Notes: generated by a model not told the origin, from the letters alone. A stretch of DNA of 64,000 nt from Candidatus Peregrinibacteria bacterium GW2011_GWF2_43_17 (GCA_000999315.1 LCFW01000005.1:1-64000); one strand, 5' to 3'. Counted from the first letter of the stretch, positions 26,838 to 35,841 are shown. Program-made: numbers and translations.

Positions 26838-27287
26838 ATGCGTGCACTGATAAACAAAATCCCGCCTCATTTCAGGCAATTCATAAAGTTCTGTGTAGTC
26901 GGGACGATAAGCATGTTCGTAGACATCGGGCTCTATACGTTTTTCACAAGGATATTCCATTTCCATTACCTCTTGGCGAACCTGTTATCTTTCGTCGTGG
27001 CGCTTGCGAACAGTTACACTCTAAATAGGAAATTCACATTCGGCAGTACTCATAAAAAAGTCGGCGTACAGTTTACAAAATATCTTACGGTTTACGTGAT
27101 AGGGCTTGGGATTTCGGAAGCGTTTTTATATGTTTTCATAAACAAATTCGGGCTTTACGATTTGATCGCTAAACCACTGGTAATAGGCATTGTTCTTATC
27201 TGGAATTTTATCGGAAGTAAATTCTTTATTTTCGACAGAGACGCGAAAAAAGACTCTCGAGCAGATACAAATTCCTCTCCCAATTAA
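26838..27287 (+). CDS. GtrA family membrane protein
   Basis: A 149-aa protein with four hydrophobic segments. RQFIKFCVVGTISMFVDIGLYTFF, the ANSYTLNRKFTF motif and the closing LIWNFIGSKFFIF are the GtrA signature. GtrA-like proteins are thought to move polyprenyl-phosphate sugars across the membrane. It is paired with the GT-C-like gene 2 bp upstream, and the DPM1-like enzymes in this locus could supply its substrate. Its 3' end overlaps the convergent GT4 gene by 62 bp. Confidence 0.9.
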   Translation: MRALINKIPPHFRQFIKFCVVGTISMFVDIGLYTFFTRIFHFHYLLANLLSFVVALANSYTLNRKFTFGSTHKKVGVQFTKYLTVYVIGLGISEAFLYVFINKFGLYDLIAKPLVIGIVLIWNFIGSKFFIFDRDAKKDSRADTNSSPN

Positions 27288-28353
27288 ATTTACCGGAAAC
27301 GAATTTATAAGCTTCTTCGGTTTTGTTGGTATCCGGATTACTAAGTGCGGCCTCGATTTTTTTTGCCAAATCTTCCGCGTTTTTGCTCTCCGCCAATGTC
27401 GCGGTTTTCTCATTTGCGACTTCGGTTGTACCGAGTATATCGCTTGCCACAACGGGAGTTTTTAAATACATCGCTTCGACAACAGTGTGGGGGAGTCCTT
27501 CGTAAATTGAGTTTAAGACAAACAAATCAGCATTTGCTACTTCGCGAAGAGTTTCTCGACGCGACAAAGCTCCCTTGAAAACGACCCTATCAGCCAAACC
27601 GAGTTGAGACGCCAAAGATTTTAAATTATTGAGTTCGGGTCCACTACCGACAACAACTAATTTTGGCGCATGATTTTGCAACAAGCTCATTGCCTCGATT
27701 ATTCCCGCAATATTTTTATGCTTCACCAATCTGCCAACGGTTACAACAGATTTATCTTCGCCAAGTTTTTTGTCCGGTTCCGGCACCGAGACGGCATTGT
27801 AAATTACATCGATTTTCGTAGTCGGCACGGAATAATAATTGCACAAAATATCTCTCAAGTATTCGCTTGGTACGACAATCGCATCGGCCCTGTGGAACGA
27901 TTTTAATTGCAATTTTCTTAAAAATCCACCACCTCCGCTTTCCAAGAATTCATCAAGGTTCTTATCTGTTTTTCCGTTCGAACTGGCGGTTTCCCAAGCA
28001 ATATCGCCTACGAATTTCATCACGATCGGCTTCTTCAATTTTTTTGCGGCTAAGCTGCCAAAATATCCGACAACGAGAGGTCCTTGCAGATAAATTAAAT
28101 CGCAATCACGTCCATGTTTTAGTATTGAAAAATAAAGATCCATTTGTCTTATAAAAGATCCAATCACGGGTATTTTTCTTGAAAACCCCTTCCGTACTTT
28201 TAATAAATGCGATCCGGCCAATTCGTCACTTTTATCCCCAAAAGCGACAACCGAAACGTCGTGATTTTTCAGTCTGTGCGTAAGCTCCCACGTATAAGTC
28301 GCGGGACCGCCGATTTCAGGAGGAAAAATTGGTGTAACTATTAATATTTTCAT
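27226..28353 (-). CDS. Family 4 glycosyltransferase
   Basis: The start is taken at ATG 28353 (MKILIVTPIFPPEIGG), which shares a 4-bp ATGA overlap with the upstream methyltransferase gene; the longer ORF-track start is non-ATG. About 375 aa. GGPATYTWELTHRL is the acceptor-domain loop, VVTVGRLVKHKNIAGIIEAMSLL begins the donor domain and NSIYEGLPHTVVEAMYLKTPVVASDILG is the donor motif. The 3' end runs 62 bp into the convergent GtrA gene. Confidence 0.92.
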   Translation of the reverse strand: MKILIVTPIFPPEIGGPATYTWELTHRLKNHDVSVVAFGDKSDELAGSHLLKVRKGFSRKIPVIGSFIRQMDLYFSILKHGRDCDLIYLQGPLVVGYFGSLAAKKLKKPIVMKFVGDIAWETASSNGKTDKNLDEFLESGGGGFLRKLQLKSFHRADAIVVPSEYLRDILCNYYSVPTTKIDVIYNAVSVPEPDKKLGEDKSVVTVGRLVKHKNIAGIIEAMSLLQNHAPKLVVVGSGPELNNLKSLASQLGLADRVVFKGALSRRETLREVANADLFVLNSIYEGLPHTVVEAMYLKTPVVASDILGTTEVANEKTATLAESKNAEDLAKKIEAALSNPDTNKTEEAYKFVSGKFNWERNLYLLESLFSRLCRK

Positions 28354-28916
28354 TTCGTGCAATAAACGTAAAAACCGGATTGGCAATTGCCTATTTTTAT
28401 CAAACTGTCGAGTGGCTTAAACAGAAAGGATAATCTTCCAACTACCGGTAAAAACCCGAATAAAGTTTCAAAATACCCCTTCGACTGAACAATCTCTACA
28501 TGCGCGAAATCTCGAAAAAGATATCGCACGCCATCCTGTGAATATCTGTAATAATCTTTGTAGTTTTTATTCCCGTGATAAGGATAGAAAAAAGGTAACC
28601 ACACAAGAAGTTTCCCGCCCTTTTTTAATATTCTGAAAATTTCATCGGCAACTTTTATAGGGTTATAACAATGTTCCAAAACGGCTTTGCAAATTGCGGC
28701 ATCGGCATAATTATCTTCGAGAGGGAGATTGTGTACATCCCCAACTATTGACGGAGAATAAACCGCTTGGTCTACCGTTAAATATTTGGAATTCGCAAAC
28801 CAATCACGATACTGTGCCATATCTTTTTGAAACGGCGTACCGCCTCCGACATCAACGATCACTTTTTCTTTCGCAATCTCTTTTAAACAATTTTCGAAAA
28901 ATTTCTTTGGATTCAT
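28350..28916 (-). CDS. Class I SAM-dependent methyltransferase
   Basis: A 188-aa methyltransferase. VIVDVGGGTPFQKDMAQYRD is a slightly altered motif I, and AAICKAVLEHCYNPIKVADEIFRILKKGGKLLVWLPFFYPYHG covers motifs III and IV. It has 4-bp overlaps on both sides, with the upstream epimerase and the downstream GT4, so the three genes are one translationally coupled set. Acceptor unknown. Confidence 0.86.
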   Translation of the reverse strand: MNPKKFFENCLKEIAKEKVIVDVGGGTPFQKDMAQYRDWFANSKYLTVDQAVYSPSIVGDVHNLPLEDNYADAAICKAVLEHCYNPIKVADEIFRILKKGGKLLVWLPFFYPYHGNKNYKDYYRYSQDGVRYLFRDFAHVEIVQSKGYFETLFGFLPVVGRLSFLFKPLDSLIKIGNCQSGFYVYCTK

Positions 28917-29929
28917 GCGAAAAGATTTTTATTTTCTTTCACCCAATTAAACAATTTCTTAACCCCCTCTTCAACGGAAACCTTCGGTTCCCATCCGAAT
29001 TCTCGTTTTGCTTTCGCGATGTCGCAAACGAAAACCGGCTGATCTCCCGGCCTCCAATCGGAAAATTTATATTCAAGCTTTTTACCCGTAAAACTCTCTA
29101 TAAACGCTATTAATTCCAAAAGCGACATCTGGTTTTTCGACCCTCCGCCGATGTTGTAAACATTTCCACTAACCTTATCGATGTTTTTTATAATCGAATC
29201 GTAAGCCGCCACCAAATCTTCCACAAAAAGCACATCTCTGACCTGTTTCCCATCTCCGTAAATCGTCAAATTTTTATTCAAAACAGTTGCAATAATGAAC
29301 CACGCAACCCAACCCTGATCCTCTACTCCGAACTGCCTATATCCGTAAATGCAAGATTGCCTGCAAACCACAGTTTTCAATCCATAAATTCTCGAATAAT
29401 CGCGAACATACTGGTCTGCCGATCCCTTGCTACAGCCATAAGGGGAGTGGAAATCAAGCAGTCTGTTTTCCGGTACTCCGTCCGGCAAATCGGCATACTC
29501 GTATCTCCCATTTCTCTCAACGGTCTTGATATCCTCCATCCCGCCATAAACCTTATTTGTCGAAGAGTAGATGACAATAGGTTGCTTCGGAGCCAACCTG
29601 CATGCTTCAAGCATATTAAAAGTCCCCAAAGCATTGATTTCAAAATCCTCTCTCGGATTCACGACGGAAGTGGTGACAGCGACTTGTGCCGCCAAATGTA
29701 TAACAACATCATACCCTTCTGCTACCGCTTTTTTTATCTCTTCGAAATTCCTGGTATCACCCCTGATGACTTTCACGGTAGGATGATTTTTCTTGAGCCA
29801 TTCAAGGTTGCTTTCCGTCCCTTTTCTTGAAAAGTTATCAAAAATCGTTACTTCATGACCCAGTCCGAGGAAATAATTCGTAGCATTCGAACCTATAAAT
29901 CCGGCACCACCGGTTATTAAAATTTTCAT
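28913..29929 (-). CDS. CDP-paratose 2-epimerase-like SDR enzyme
   Basis: A 338-aa SDR. GGAGFIGSNATNYFL is the NAD motif. STNKVYGG, then LLDFHSPYGCSKGSADQYVRDYSRIYG, and RQSCIYGYRQFGVEDQGWVAWF closely follow the RfbE/Tyv pattern (CDP-tyvelose/paratose interconversion). The inserted stretch between VYGG and LDFHSPYG is also typical. No CDP-glucose synthesis genes were recognised in the window, so the nucleotide part of the substrate is open; a 3,6-dideoxyhexose or its relative is likely. It is the first gene of a three-gene unit, with a TATAAT upstream. Confidence 0.88.
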   Translation of the reverse strand: MKILITGGAGFIGSNATNYFLGLGHEVTIFDNFSRKGTESNLEWLKKNHPTVKVIRGDTRNFEEIKKAVAEGYDVVIHLAAQVAVTTSVVNPREDFEINALGTFNMLEACRLAPKQPIVIYSSTNKVYGGMEDIKTVERNGRYEYADLPDGVPENRLLDFHSPYGCSKGSADQYVRDYSRIYGLKTVVCRQSCIYGYRQFGVEDQGWVAWFIIATVLNKNLTIYGDGKQVRDVLFVEDLVAAYDSIIKNIDKVSGNVYNIGGGSKNQMSLLELIAFIESFTGKKLEYKFSDWRPGDQPVFVCDIAKAKREFGWEPKVSVEEGVKKLFNWVKENKNLFA

Positions 29930-30005
29930 TGTTGGGGAATTAGGATGTTAGGACCTGCACCCGTATTATGTACCAGTCTACTATCTACAGTCTACGGTCT
30001 GCCCG

Positions 30006-30011
30006 ATTATA
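30006..30011 (-). promoter_or_regulatory. Candidate -10 for the 29929 to 27226 operon
   Basis: The minus strand reads TTTGTGTATAATCGGGC, with TATAAT 77 bp before the ATG at 29929. No convincing -35 is present. The gap 29930-30143 otherwise holds only a terminator. Confidence 0.4.
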
Positions 30012-30095
30012 CACAAATTGACGTAACCGCTCCAGTTACTGTTGCGACACAACCCCAATCAAGCCGGCGTGTATATCCTTCATGATTGCGATTTT

Positions 30096-30127
30096 AAAAG
30101 CCCCTCATGAAATGAAGGGCTTTTTTT
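30096..30127. terminator. Rho-independent terminator after the PKD-protein gene
   Basis: AAAAGCCCCTCAT-gaa-ATGAAGGGCTTTTTTT: a stem of about 9-10 bp with T-runs on both strands. On the minus strand it lies 17 bp past the stop of the PKD surface protein gene, so it should end that transcript; it could also stop plus-strand reading. Confidence 0.8.
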
Positions 30128-30143
30128 GAAGAATAAAAATCAT

Positions 30144-31349
30144 TTAACCTCCGTAGATAAAAATATCAGAAATTGTCCCGTCAAAATCCTTTTCATCCTG
30201 GCCTGCATCCGCACATACATTATCTCTTCCAATGACTAATGGCTTTGTAGCATTGCTTGAACTTATTTTACCACTTACCGACTGTGAACCACATTTTTGC
30301 CAATCAACATACATAGCGATTTCACTTCCAGTATAAACAAAGACTACCAGTTGCAATGATCCATCAACAGAACAAGAACCTGATGTAACTGAGTACTTAG
30401 TATCATCGACAGAAATAACACCTTCATATTTCCCATCTTCAATTTTCAACATATATAACGGTTGACCACATTGATCAGTTTGTTTGGCAATAATAGCTTG
30501 CTGATCTCCTGTATTCAATGCGTCAACCTCCGTAGTTACATGAACTACCAACCAATTCTCTGGATTAAACTGAGACTCATCATTAAATCTGATGTAAGTA
30601 TCCGAGCCGCTAAAATCGAATAAACCTATCTCTGGACTTATAATAACATCAACTGAAACTCCTGAAATATCATCGGCTACGGCTTTATAAATAGAATCCT
30701 CTGTTAAAGATGAAAGCCTTCCACTACTGAGCTTGCTGTAATCATGTAAAGTGAAAATTGCTTCTAATGTATGATCATAATTATCATTATCATTATAATT
30801 ATAATTTGATAATATGGGCCAGCTCCCATCCGTTTGATTATCATAATTTCCACCAATTATAACCGGGACCGTACAAGTATTCGTACCACCGCTATTTGTT
30901 GTAACCGTAAGAGTTGCTTCATACTCTCCTGCATCCGAATAAGTATTATAATCAATAGTCCTGGATGAAGAACCCGTATTCCCATCACCAAAATTCCATG
31001 CATAAGTTGCAATATCGCCACTGGTTTCGGAAGCATCAAATTTTAATTGACTATCTTCAAAACCAACATAAACATCTTCTCCATTATTATCAAAATTACT
31101 ACCACAATCCACACTTAGACTTGTCTTTGTGGTTGAACTTGTAGCCGGAGAAGAAGTTTTCGTATTTTTGCTAGAAGTTGTGCTTGTAGTCGATCCGGTA
31201 ACCGATTTCAAAGCTCCAAAGAAATTCGAAGTCGTTCCAAATACAATTGCAACGATGAGCAAAGTCGCGGCAATCCCTCCCAATATCCATTTTCTTTTGG
31301 ACTTATTAGGGTGGTCAGATGAGATGTCCGGGATTTTTGTTTGCGCCAT
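30144..31349 (-). CDS. Membrane-anchored PKD and concanavalin-like domain surface protein
   Basis: A 401-aa protein with a cytoplasmic tail (1-19), one membrane helix (about 22-45), and a Ser/Thr-rich stalk (50-75). A PKD domain follows (about 78-165; YAWNFGDGNTG is the WxFGDG motif), then a C-terminal jelly-roll like LamG/concanavalin (about 230-400). Paired cysteines (CGSN...TCTV, QCGQ, GSCSV, KCGS, VCAD) fit an extracellular location. It may bind glycans or host surfaces. It stands alone with its own terminator, and the upstream gap has a TATAAT (31378-31383, minus). Confidence 0.78.
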   Translation of the reverse strand: MAQTKIPDISSDHPNKSKRKWILGGIAATLLIVAIVFGTTSNFFGALKSVTGSTTSTTSSKNTKTSSPATSSTTKTSLSVDCGSNFDNNGEDVYVGFEDSQLKFDASETSGDIATYAWNFGDGNTGSSSRTIDYNTYSDAGEYEATLTVTTNSGGTNTCTVPVIIGGNYDNQTDGSWPILSNYNYNDNDNYDHTLEAIFTLHDYSKLSSGRLSSLTEDSIYKAVADDISGVSVDVIISPEIGLFDFSGSDTYIRFNDESQFNPENWLVVHVTTEVDALNTGDQQAIIAKQTDQCGQPLYMLKIEDGKYEGVISVDDTKYSVTSGSCSVDGSLQLVVFVYTGSEIAMYVDWQKCGSQSVSGKISSSNATKPLVIGRDNVCADAGQDEKDFDGTISDIFIYGG

Positions 31350-31425
31350 TTTTGTTTTGGTTATGGATTATCGTATAATTATAACATGAACGCCCCCCCC
31401 CGCGCAAGCCCCGGGCCTGACAATA

Positions 31426-31722
31426 TTATTTAACTCTGAACGTCTCTTTGTTTGCTTCTTGAAGAATTTTGATTGTTGCGCCAACCGAAAGATTGTCGCT
31501 CTTTAAAAGCACCAATCTGTTATTAAGCTGGCTAAGTAACGGCGTTAAAAATTCATCAGCCCATGATGGCGACAACGTTAATACTCCGGAAAAATCCATC
31601 TCCAACTCTTCATTTTTAGGAAAGTCGCGCAAGGTTGACTGAAAAGCCTTAAATGCCTCTCTCCCCAATTCGCGTGAAATCAATGTTTTGCCGAATTTTT
31701 CAAGTTGCAATTTCATATACAT
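31426..31722 (-). CDS. STAS-like domain protein (DUF4325)
   Basis: A 98-aa protein. KTLISRELGREAFKAF followed by LEMDFSGVLTLSPSWADEFLTPLL matches DUF4325, a STAS-like fold resembling anti-sigma-factor antagonists. It follows, 18 bp downstream, a gene with HTH and HATPase domains. By analogy with SpoIIAA/SpoIIAB the pair could form a partner-switching module in which the ATPase phosphorylates or binds the STAS protein, but no target sigma factor or phosphatase is seen here. Confidence 0.8.
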   Translation of the reverse strand: MYMKLQLEKFGKTLISRELGREAFKAFQSTLRDFPKNEELEMDFSGVLTLSPSWADEFLTPLLSQLNNRLVLLKSDNLSVGATIKILQEANKETFRVK

Positions 31723-31740
31723 TTTTCTCTTTAAAAGATA

Positions 31741-32460
31741 TTAAAATTCTATTTTCGCCAGACATCCTCGTACAACACGTTGGCCACGTGTGACACGAAA
31801 TACTTTATCTTGCCCTTTCATGCGTACCTCGGCGTCACCGCTGGTAAAAAACAAATCAATTGGCCGATCGGCAACGACCTCGCGAACAAGCTTAAGTCCA
31901 TTACCACGCTTTTCCGGCGCACGTCCGGAAACAAATTCCGTAAATGCCACTTTTACCGCCTCCACGTGATTTGAAAGTTTCGGCCGAGCCTGCCTTAATG
32001 TTGCCAAAACACCCAACCCTCTATCGGCAAGGACAATGATTCGCTTTTCAAGATCATACCCGAAAAAGATTCCCGCAGTATCCGGCCATTTTCCCAAATT
32101 ATGGGCGAATGAATTATCGCCGATTTCTCCGGTAATTAAAACAATCAAAGAATATAATTCTTCAAACCCCGGTTTCCGTATTAGGATATCCTGCATTTTG
32201 GTCAGCCTTGCGTTAAAAATTGAACTTGTCGGGCAATAGAATGTACCCGGGAACTCAATTCCGTCTTGAATCCATTCCGAAGCGAACTTCATTAAATCGC
32301 TGGCAAATATTTCTAAATCATTTTCGCGGTAATAACGATGGGTCCCGCCTCCTTTTTTGATCGCAACCAATTTACCGTTTTCATCCCAGCGACGAAGCGT
32401 ATTCAAAGAAACGCCCAGATATTCTGCGGCTTGACCAATTGTAAGCAGTTTTTCTTCCAT
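31741..32460 (-). CDS. MerR-type HTH fused to a GHKL ATPase domain
   Basis: A 239-aa fusion. Residues 5-50 (LTIGQAAEYLGVSLNTLRRWDENGKL...) are a MerR/excisionase winged helix. A middle linker leads to a histidine-kinase-like ATPase fold with GEIGDNSFAHN (N box), VLADRGLGV (G1) and KRGNGLKLV (G2). No phosphoacceptor histidine domain is evident. It probably binds DNA and ATP and partners with the DUF4325 protein encoded just downstream. A DNA-bound GHKL ATPase is uncommon; a role in regulating neighbouring surface genes is speculative. Confidence 0.78.
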   Translation of the reverse strand: MEEKLLTIGQAAEYLGVSLNTLRRWDENGKLVAIKKGGGTHRYYRENDLEIFASDLMKFASEWIQDGIEFPGTFYCPTSSIFNARLTKMQDILIRKPGFEELYSLIVLITGEIGDNSFAHNLGKWPDTAGIFFGYDLEKRIIVLADRGLGVLATLRQARPKLSNHVEAVKVAFTEFVSGRAPEKRGNGLKLVREVVADRPIDLFFTSGDAEVRMKGQDKVFRVTRGQRVVRGCLAKIEF

Positions 32461-32582
32461 GCTTTCATGATATCATATCGTCCAAACCTACACAACTATC
32501 CATCAAATCTACCCAAAAATATGGCAATCTACTCGTTGACCGTCTGTAGCTCCTCACTTGAACGCTTTCAATATTAAAGAAA

Positions 32583-32759
32583 CTATTTGTTGAATATTGA
32601 AGCAAACCTTGCTTCGCTCATAACTTTCATTACTTCTTCGGGCGAAAAAACTTTCCCGTTAATAGCGACATAAACACCTGGTTCAAGTTCTTCAAGTTTA
32701 GCAATGGCGTAACCAAGATTAAAAGGCCCTAGACTACAATACTTTTCATCTCCCCCCAT
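32583..32759 (-). CDS. Small hypothetical protein
   Basis: 58 aa from ATG 32759, which has GAGGAGG just upstream, one of the better Shine-Dalgarno sites in the window. The start lies 14 bp inside the upstream GT4 gene, so it looks co-translated. VYVAINGKVFSPEEVMKVMSEA has the look of a small folded domain. No family recognised. Confidence 0.5.
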   Translation of the reverse strand: MGGDEKYCSLGPFNLGYAIAKLEELEPGVYVAINGKVFSPEEVMKVMSEARFASIFNK

Positions 32760-33951
32760 ACCCCTCCTCAACCTTATCTACAATCTTCTCCCACCCATAC
32801 CGCTCTCGTACCATCGCCAGGGCATTCCTTTTCAAATTCAACAGTTTTCCTCTATCTGTGAAAACCGAAATTATCGCATTAGCCAGCGAATCCGGCTGAT
32901 CCGGTTCAACGAATATGCCGGTTTCTCCATCAACAACGAAATCCTTAATCCCACCACTTGGGCAAGTTATAACGGGTATACCGCACGCCATTGCCTCGAT
33001 AAACGAAACACCGAACCCTTCAAACCTCGAAGGTCTGACGAATAAATTCGACCCTCGCAGTAACCCGGGAATATCTTTGTGCGCCAAGGTTCCCAAAAAT
33101 TTCACACTGTTTGCAACTCCGAGCGTTTTCGCGAGGCTTCGCAATTCGTCCTCCATTGGCCCTTCTCCCGCTATTGCGAGCGTAGCCTCGGGGAATTCTG
33201 TCGCAACCTTTGAAAATGCGCGAATCAGCGTGTCTATACCGTTTCTGGGGATCAATGTTGACGTAGTCACTACCTTGTAACCATCCACAATTCCATAGGG
33301 AGTTTTGCTGTCGCAAAACGACTTATTAGATTGCGCAAGGAATACTCCGTGTCCTTGCGCCGCGGGATGAAAAATCTCAGTATCGACCCCGTTTGGCACA
33401 ATCATCGTCTTTTTAGCCCCGAGCATAATCGCTTTTCCCTCCGAATAAGTGCTTACACATCCGCAAATATCGGTGTTTTTCATTGCGAATTTCACCCATC
33501 TCTCGGCAAGCATCAGCCACAATCGCGAAAAAATCTTCATAAACCCTCCGCGTATAACCATCTCCTCCTTATAAGCCAAAGGATTTTGGATGGTTTGATA
33601 AAGAGGTATCTTGAACTCCCTCTTAAGTTTCGCCGCAACATAACCCTGCGGGAGGGTCTGTTTAGAATGTAAAATGTCGATCTTGTTTTTGCGCAAAAAT
33701 TTGCGAATCTCTTTCAAAGCCGCTCTCGCATAAAACAGACTGTAAAGATTTCTAACCTGCTTATATTGAACGGTATGAACCGAAATATTTTTATGATTAA
33801 AAATCTCCTTTATCGCATCACTTACTCCGACAAAAACATCGATTTTATACCCTCTCTCGGCAAGCCTTTTTATAACCTCGACGATATGAACTTCGGCCCC
33901 ACCAAGGTCGAGAGGATTCAGGTCGCCACAGATAAATAAAACTCGTTTCAT
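32746..33951 (-). CDS. Family 4 glycosyltransferase
   Basis: A 401-aa GT-B enzyme. FICGDLNPLDLGGAEVHIVEVIKRL is a classic GT4 opening with GGAEVH. VVTTSTLIPRNGIDTLIRAFSKVA starts the donor domain and PSRFEGFGVSFIEAMACGIPVITCPSGG carries the donor glutamates. It overlaps the upstream FemAB-like gene by 4 bp and the small downstream gene by 14 bp. The run 37979 to 32583 is one tightly coupled unit. Confidence 0.93.
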   Translation of the reverse strand: MKRVLFICGDLNPLDLGGAEVHIVEVIKRLAERGYKIDVFVGVSDAIKEIFNHKNISVHTVQYKQVRNLYSLFYARAALKEIRKFLRKNKIDILHSKQTLPQGYVAAKLKREFKIPLYQTIQNPLAYKEEMVIRGGFMKIFSRLWLMLAERWVKFAMKNTDICGCVSTYSEGKAIMLGAKKTMIVPNGVDTEIFHPAAQGHGVFLAQSNKSFCDSKTPYGIVDGYKVVTTSTLIPRNGIDTLIRAFSKVATEFPEATLAIAGEGPMEDELRSLAKTLGVANSVKFLGTLAHKDIPGLLRGSNLFVRPSRFEGFGVSFIEAMACGIPVITCPSGGIKDFVVDGETGIFVEPDQPDSLANAIISVFTDRGKLLNLKRNALAMVRERYGWEKIVDKVEEGYGGR

Positions 33952-34850
33952 TTAATTTTATGTAAAATTGCGGAAATAAAACTTACTCCCGGCCACGGCA
34001 CGATTTTCATCAACGAGACGACCATTTTCACCATAAATCCAGTATCCAAATTTCTAAAATCATCATCGCCCCTATAATAAATCGGCATCTCCTCGCCTCC
34101 AAATCTGCTTTTGAAAAACGCATGCGTACTCCCTTTCAAACTGCTTCCGAAATCAACTTCGTTTAACTTAGTCTCGCAAGCCCTCTTGATCGCGAACGCA
34201 TACAACGCGTTATTCACTCCGAAATTGGAAAACTTTTCATTCGAACAGTTTCCCCAAACATGCATCCGCCCGTTATAAACAAACGTCAGCAACCCTCCTA
34301 TAAATCGCCCGTCATACTCCGCCAAATACAGCTCCATCTTGTTGGCAAAAAGCTTCTTCAATTCGTGAAAAGCGCGCAAAGGTAACGGCACCCTTCCGAG
34401 CCTGAGTATTGTCCGCACATACAGACGATAATATCCATCCAAATGTTTGTAATCGTTCTCGAATTTGAAAACCTGAATCCCTTCTCTTTGCGCCCTATGA
34501 ATCATATTGCGGTGTTTCTGATGCACGGTGTTTTTTAAAATATCTTCATACGTGCTACCAGCAACCTTTAACGAAAAAGTACAAAATGGCGACACCTTAA
34601 ACCCGGGCAATTTTTTTACTGAAAAAACTTCAACACCATCGGGTATTTTAATTTTCCCAAGAGGCCCGCAATAATCCGCGAGCGGCAAAGATTTTTTATT
34701 GAAAATCGGCAAAAGTCCGTCTTTCGTCATGATCCCTTCGTCTTTTCCGCGAAAAATTTTTCCCAAAAAAATCATCCACTCGTATTTGTGGAAAATCGTG
34801 CCGTCGTGTTCTACCGAAAATTTATTCCAACCTTCAGATAACATTTGCAA
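33948..34850 (-). CDS. FemAB/GNAT-like peptidyl or acyl transferase
   Basis: A 300-aa protein of the acyl-CoA N-acyltransferase superfamily in its double-domain FemAB form. KHRNMIHRAQREGIQVFKF and FIGGLLTFVYNGRMHVWGNCSNEKFSNFGVNNALYAFAIKRACETKLNEVDFGSSLKG match GNAT_6/FemAB proteins of exopolysaccharide and peptidoglycan clusters. It may add an aminoacyl group to an amino sugar or bridge peptide. It overlaps the aminotransferase-like gene upstream by 17 bp, which could make the amino acceptor. Confidence 0.75.
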   Translation of the reverse strand: MQMLSEGWNKFSVEHDGTIFHKYEWMIFLGKIFRGKDEGIMTKDGLLPIFNKKSLPLADYCGPLGKIKIPDGVEVFSVKKLPGFKVSPFCTFSLKVAGSTYEDILKNTVHQKHRNMIHRAQREGIQVFKFENDYKHLDGYYRLYVRTILRLGRVPLPLRAFHELKKLFANKMELYLAEYDGRFIGGLLTFVYNGRMHVWGNCSNEKFSNFGVNNALYAFAIKRACETKLNEVDFGSSLKGSTHAFFKSRFGGEEMPIYYRGDDDFRNLDTGFMVKMVVSLMKIVPWPGVSFISAILHKIK

Positions 34851-35841
34851 GCTTGTTTAAAACTCTCGGATGCAAAGGCAAATTTATCACCGTTCGTGTC
34901 AAAATAGAAGCGTGCGGACATCCGTGCGTCTCCGCATTATACCAAAGCCTGTCTGCAAAAACTCCGGCTCGTCGCAGATGCAATAAAATCAAATCCCTTG
35001 CGGCGAAATCATCTTTCCTTAATCTGATTGAAAAATTACACGGCACAGACCCCTCCGGCATCTCTTGCATATAAAAATATTCGCAAAAACCTTTTTTCAA
35101 AAATTGTTCCTTGAGTTGATAATAGATGCGCAAATTTCTATCGGGGTCGAGACGGTTCTTTGTCACTTCGTAAAGCCCGCTGATTATCCTCGGGGCTTTT
35201 GCCACATCCATTCTTTCCTCATCGTCAAAGTCGGAAATGGGAATGCTCTTCCTGGCTCTTACAAAATTCAAAACACCTCTTTCGGCACCGCGAAGTCGTA
35301 TTAAACAATCTCTAAAATCATTAAAAGAAAACTTCTCTTGTTTTATCGCGCCATAAGCCGAAAGCAGATCTTCGTTTTTCGAAACGACAAAACCTCCTCT
35401 CAAGTTAGGAAGCTGTTTATACATGCTGTACAAGCCGTAATCGCCCTCAAGATCCTTTGTTAAAAAGTGCGCGCAATCTTCGATAATCAAGACCTTGCCG
35501 TTCTTTATTTTAGGCAACGTTTTTCTCGCTCCGAAAGTATGACAAAGAAGAATGGCCCCGACGTCATCAAGATCGTCGGGCATTATTTTCAGATTGAAAG
35601 TTTCCATGTCGCAATCGGCGAATTTCACCGAAAACCCGTTCCGTTTCACCACTTCCGGCACCGTCGGACATATAAATGCCGGCACCAAAATCCTCCTCTT
35701 TTTAATTTCGGAAAGGCGGCTGTGTTTCAAAAGAAAATCCAGCCCCGATCGGAGCAGGTTGAAGTCATATCCATACCTTTTTCGAAAAAAAGCGCGAGGA
35801 AAGTCGGGGATCCTGAATGCAGGCAGATTGTCTATGTACAT
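34834..35841 (-). CDS. Divergent DegT-family PLP-dependent aminotransferase
   Basis: A 335-aa fold-type I protein. ILVPAFICPTVPEVVKRNGFSVKFADCD resembles the DegT mid-domain. VLIIEDCAHFLTKD provides the PLP aspartate, and GLYSMYKQLPNLRGGFVV has a lysine in the expected anchoring position. It is shorter than classical members and lacks the usual GTxA loop near the front. It overlaps genes on both sides (17 and 10 bp), between a GT4-deacetylase fusion and a FemAB-like protein. It probably makes an amino sugar, or acts on a lipid-linked substrate. Confidence 0.75.
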   Translation of the reverse strand: MYIDNLPAFRIPDFPRAFFRKRYGYDFNLLRSGLDFLLKHSRLSEIKKRRILVPAFICPTVPEVVKRNGFSVKFADCDMETFNLKIMPDDLDDVGAILLCHTFGARKTLPKIKNGKVLIIEDCAHFLTKDLEGDYGLYSMYKQLPNLRGGFVVSKNEDLLSAYGAIKQEKFSFNDFRDCLIRLRGAERGVLNFVRARKSIPISDFDDEERMDVAKAPRIISGLYEVTKNRLDPDRNLRIYYQLKEQFLKKGFCEYFYMQEMPEGSVPCNFSIRLRKDDFAARDLILLHLRRAGVFADRLWYNAETHGCPHASILTRTVINLPLHPRVLNKLANVI

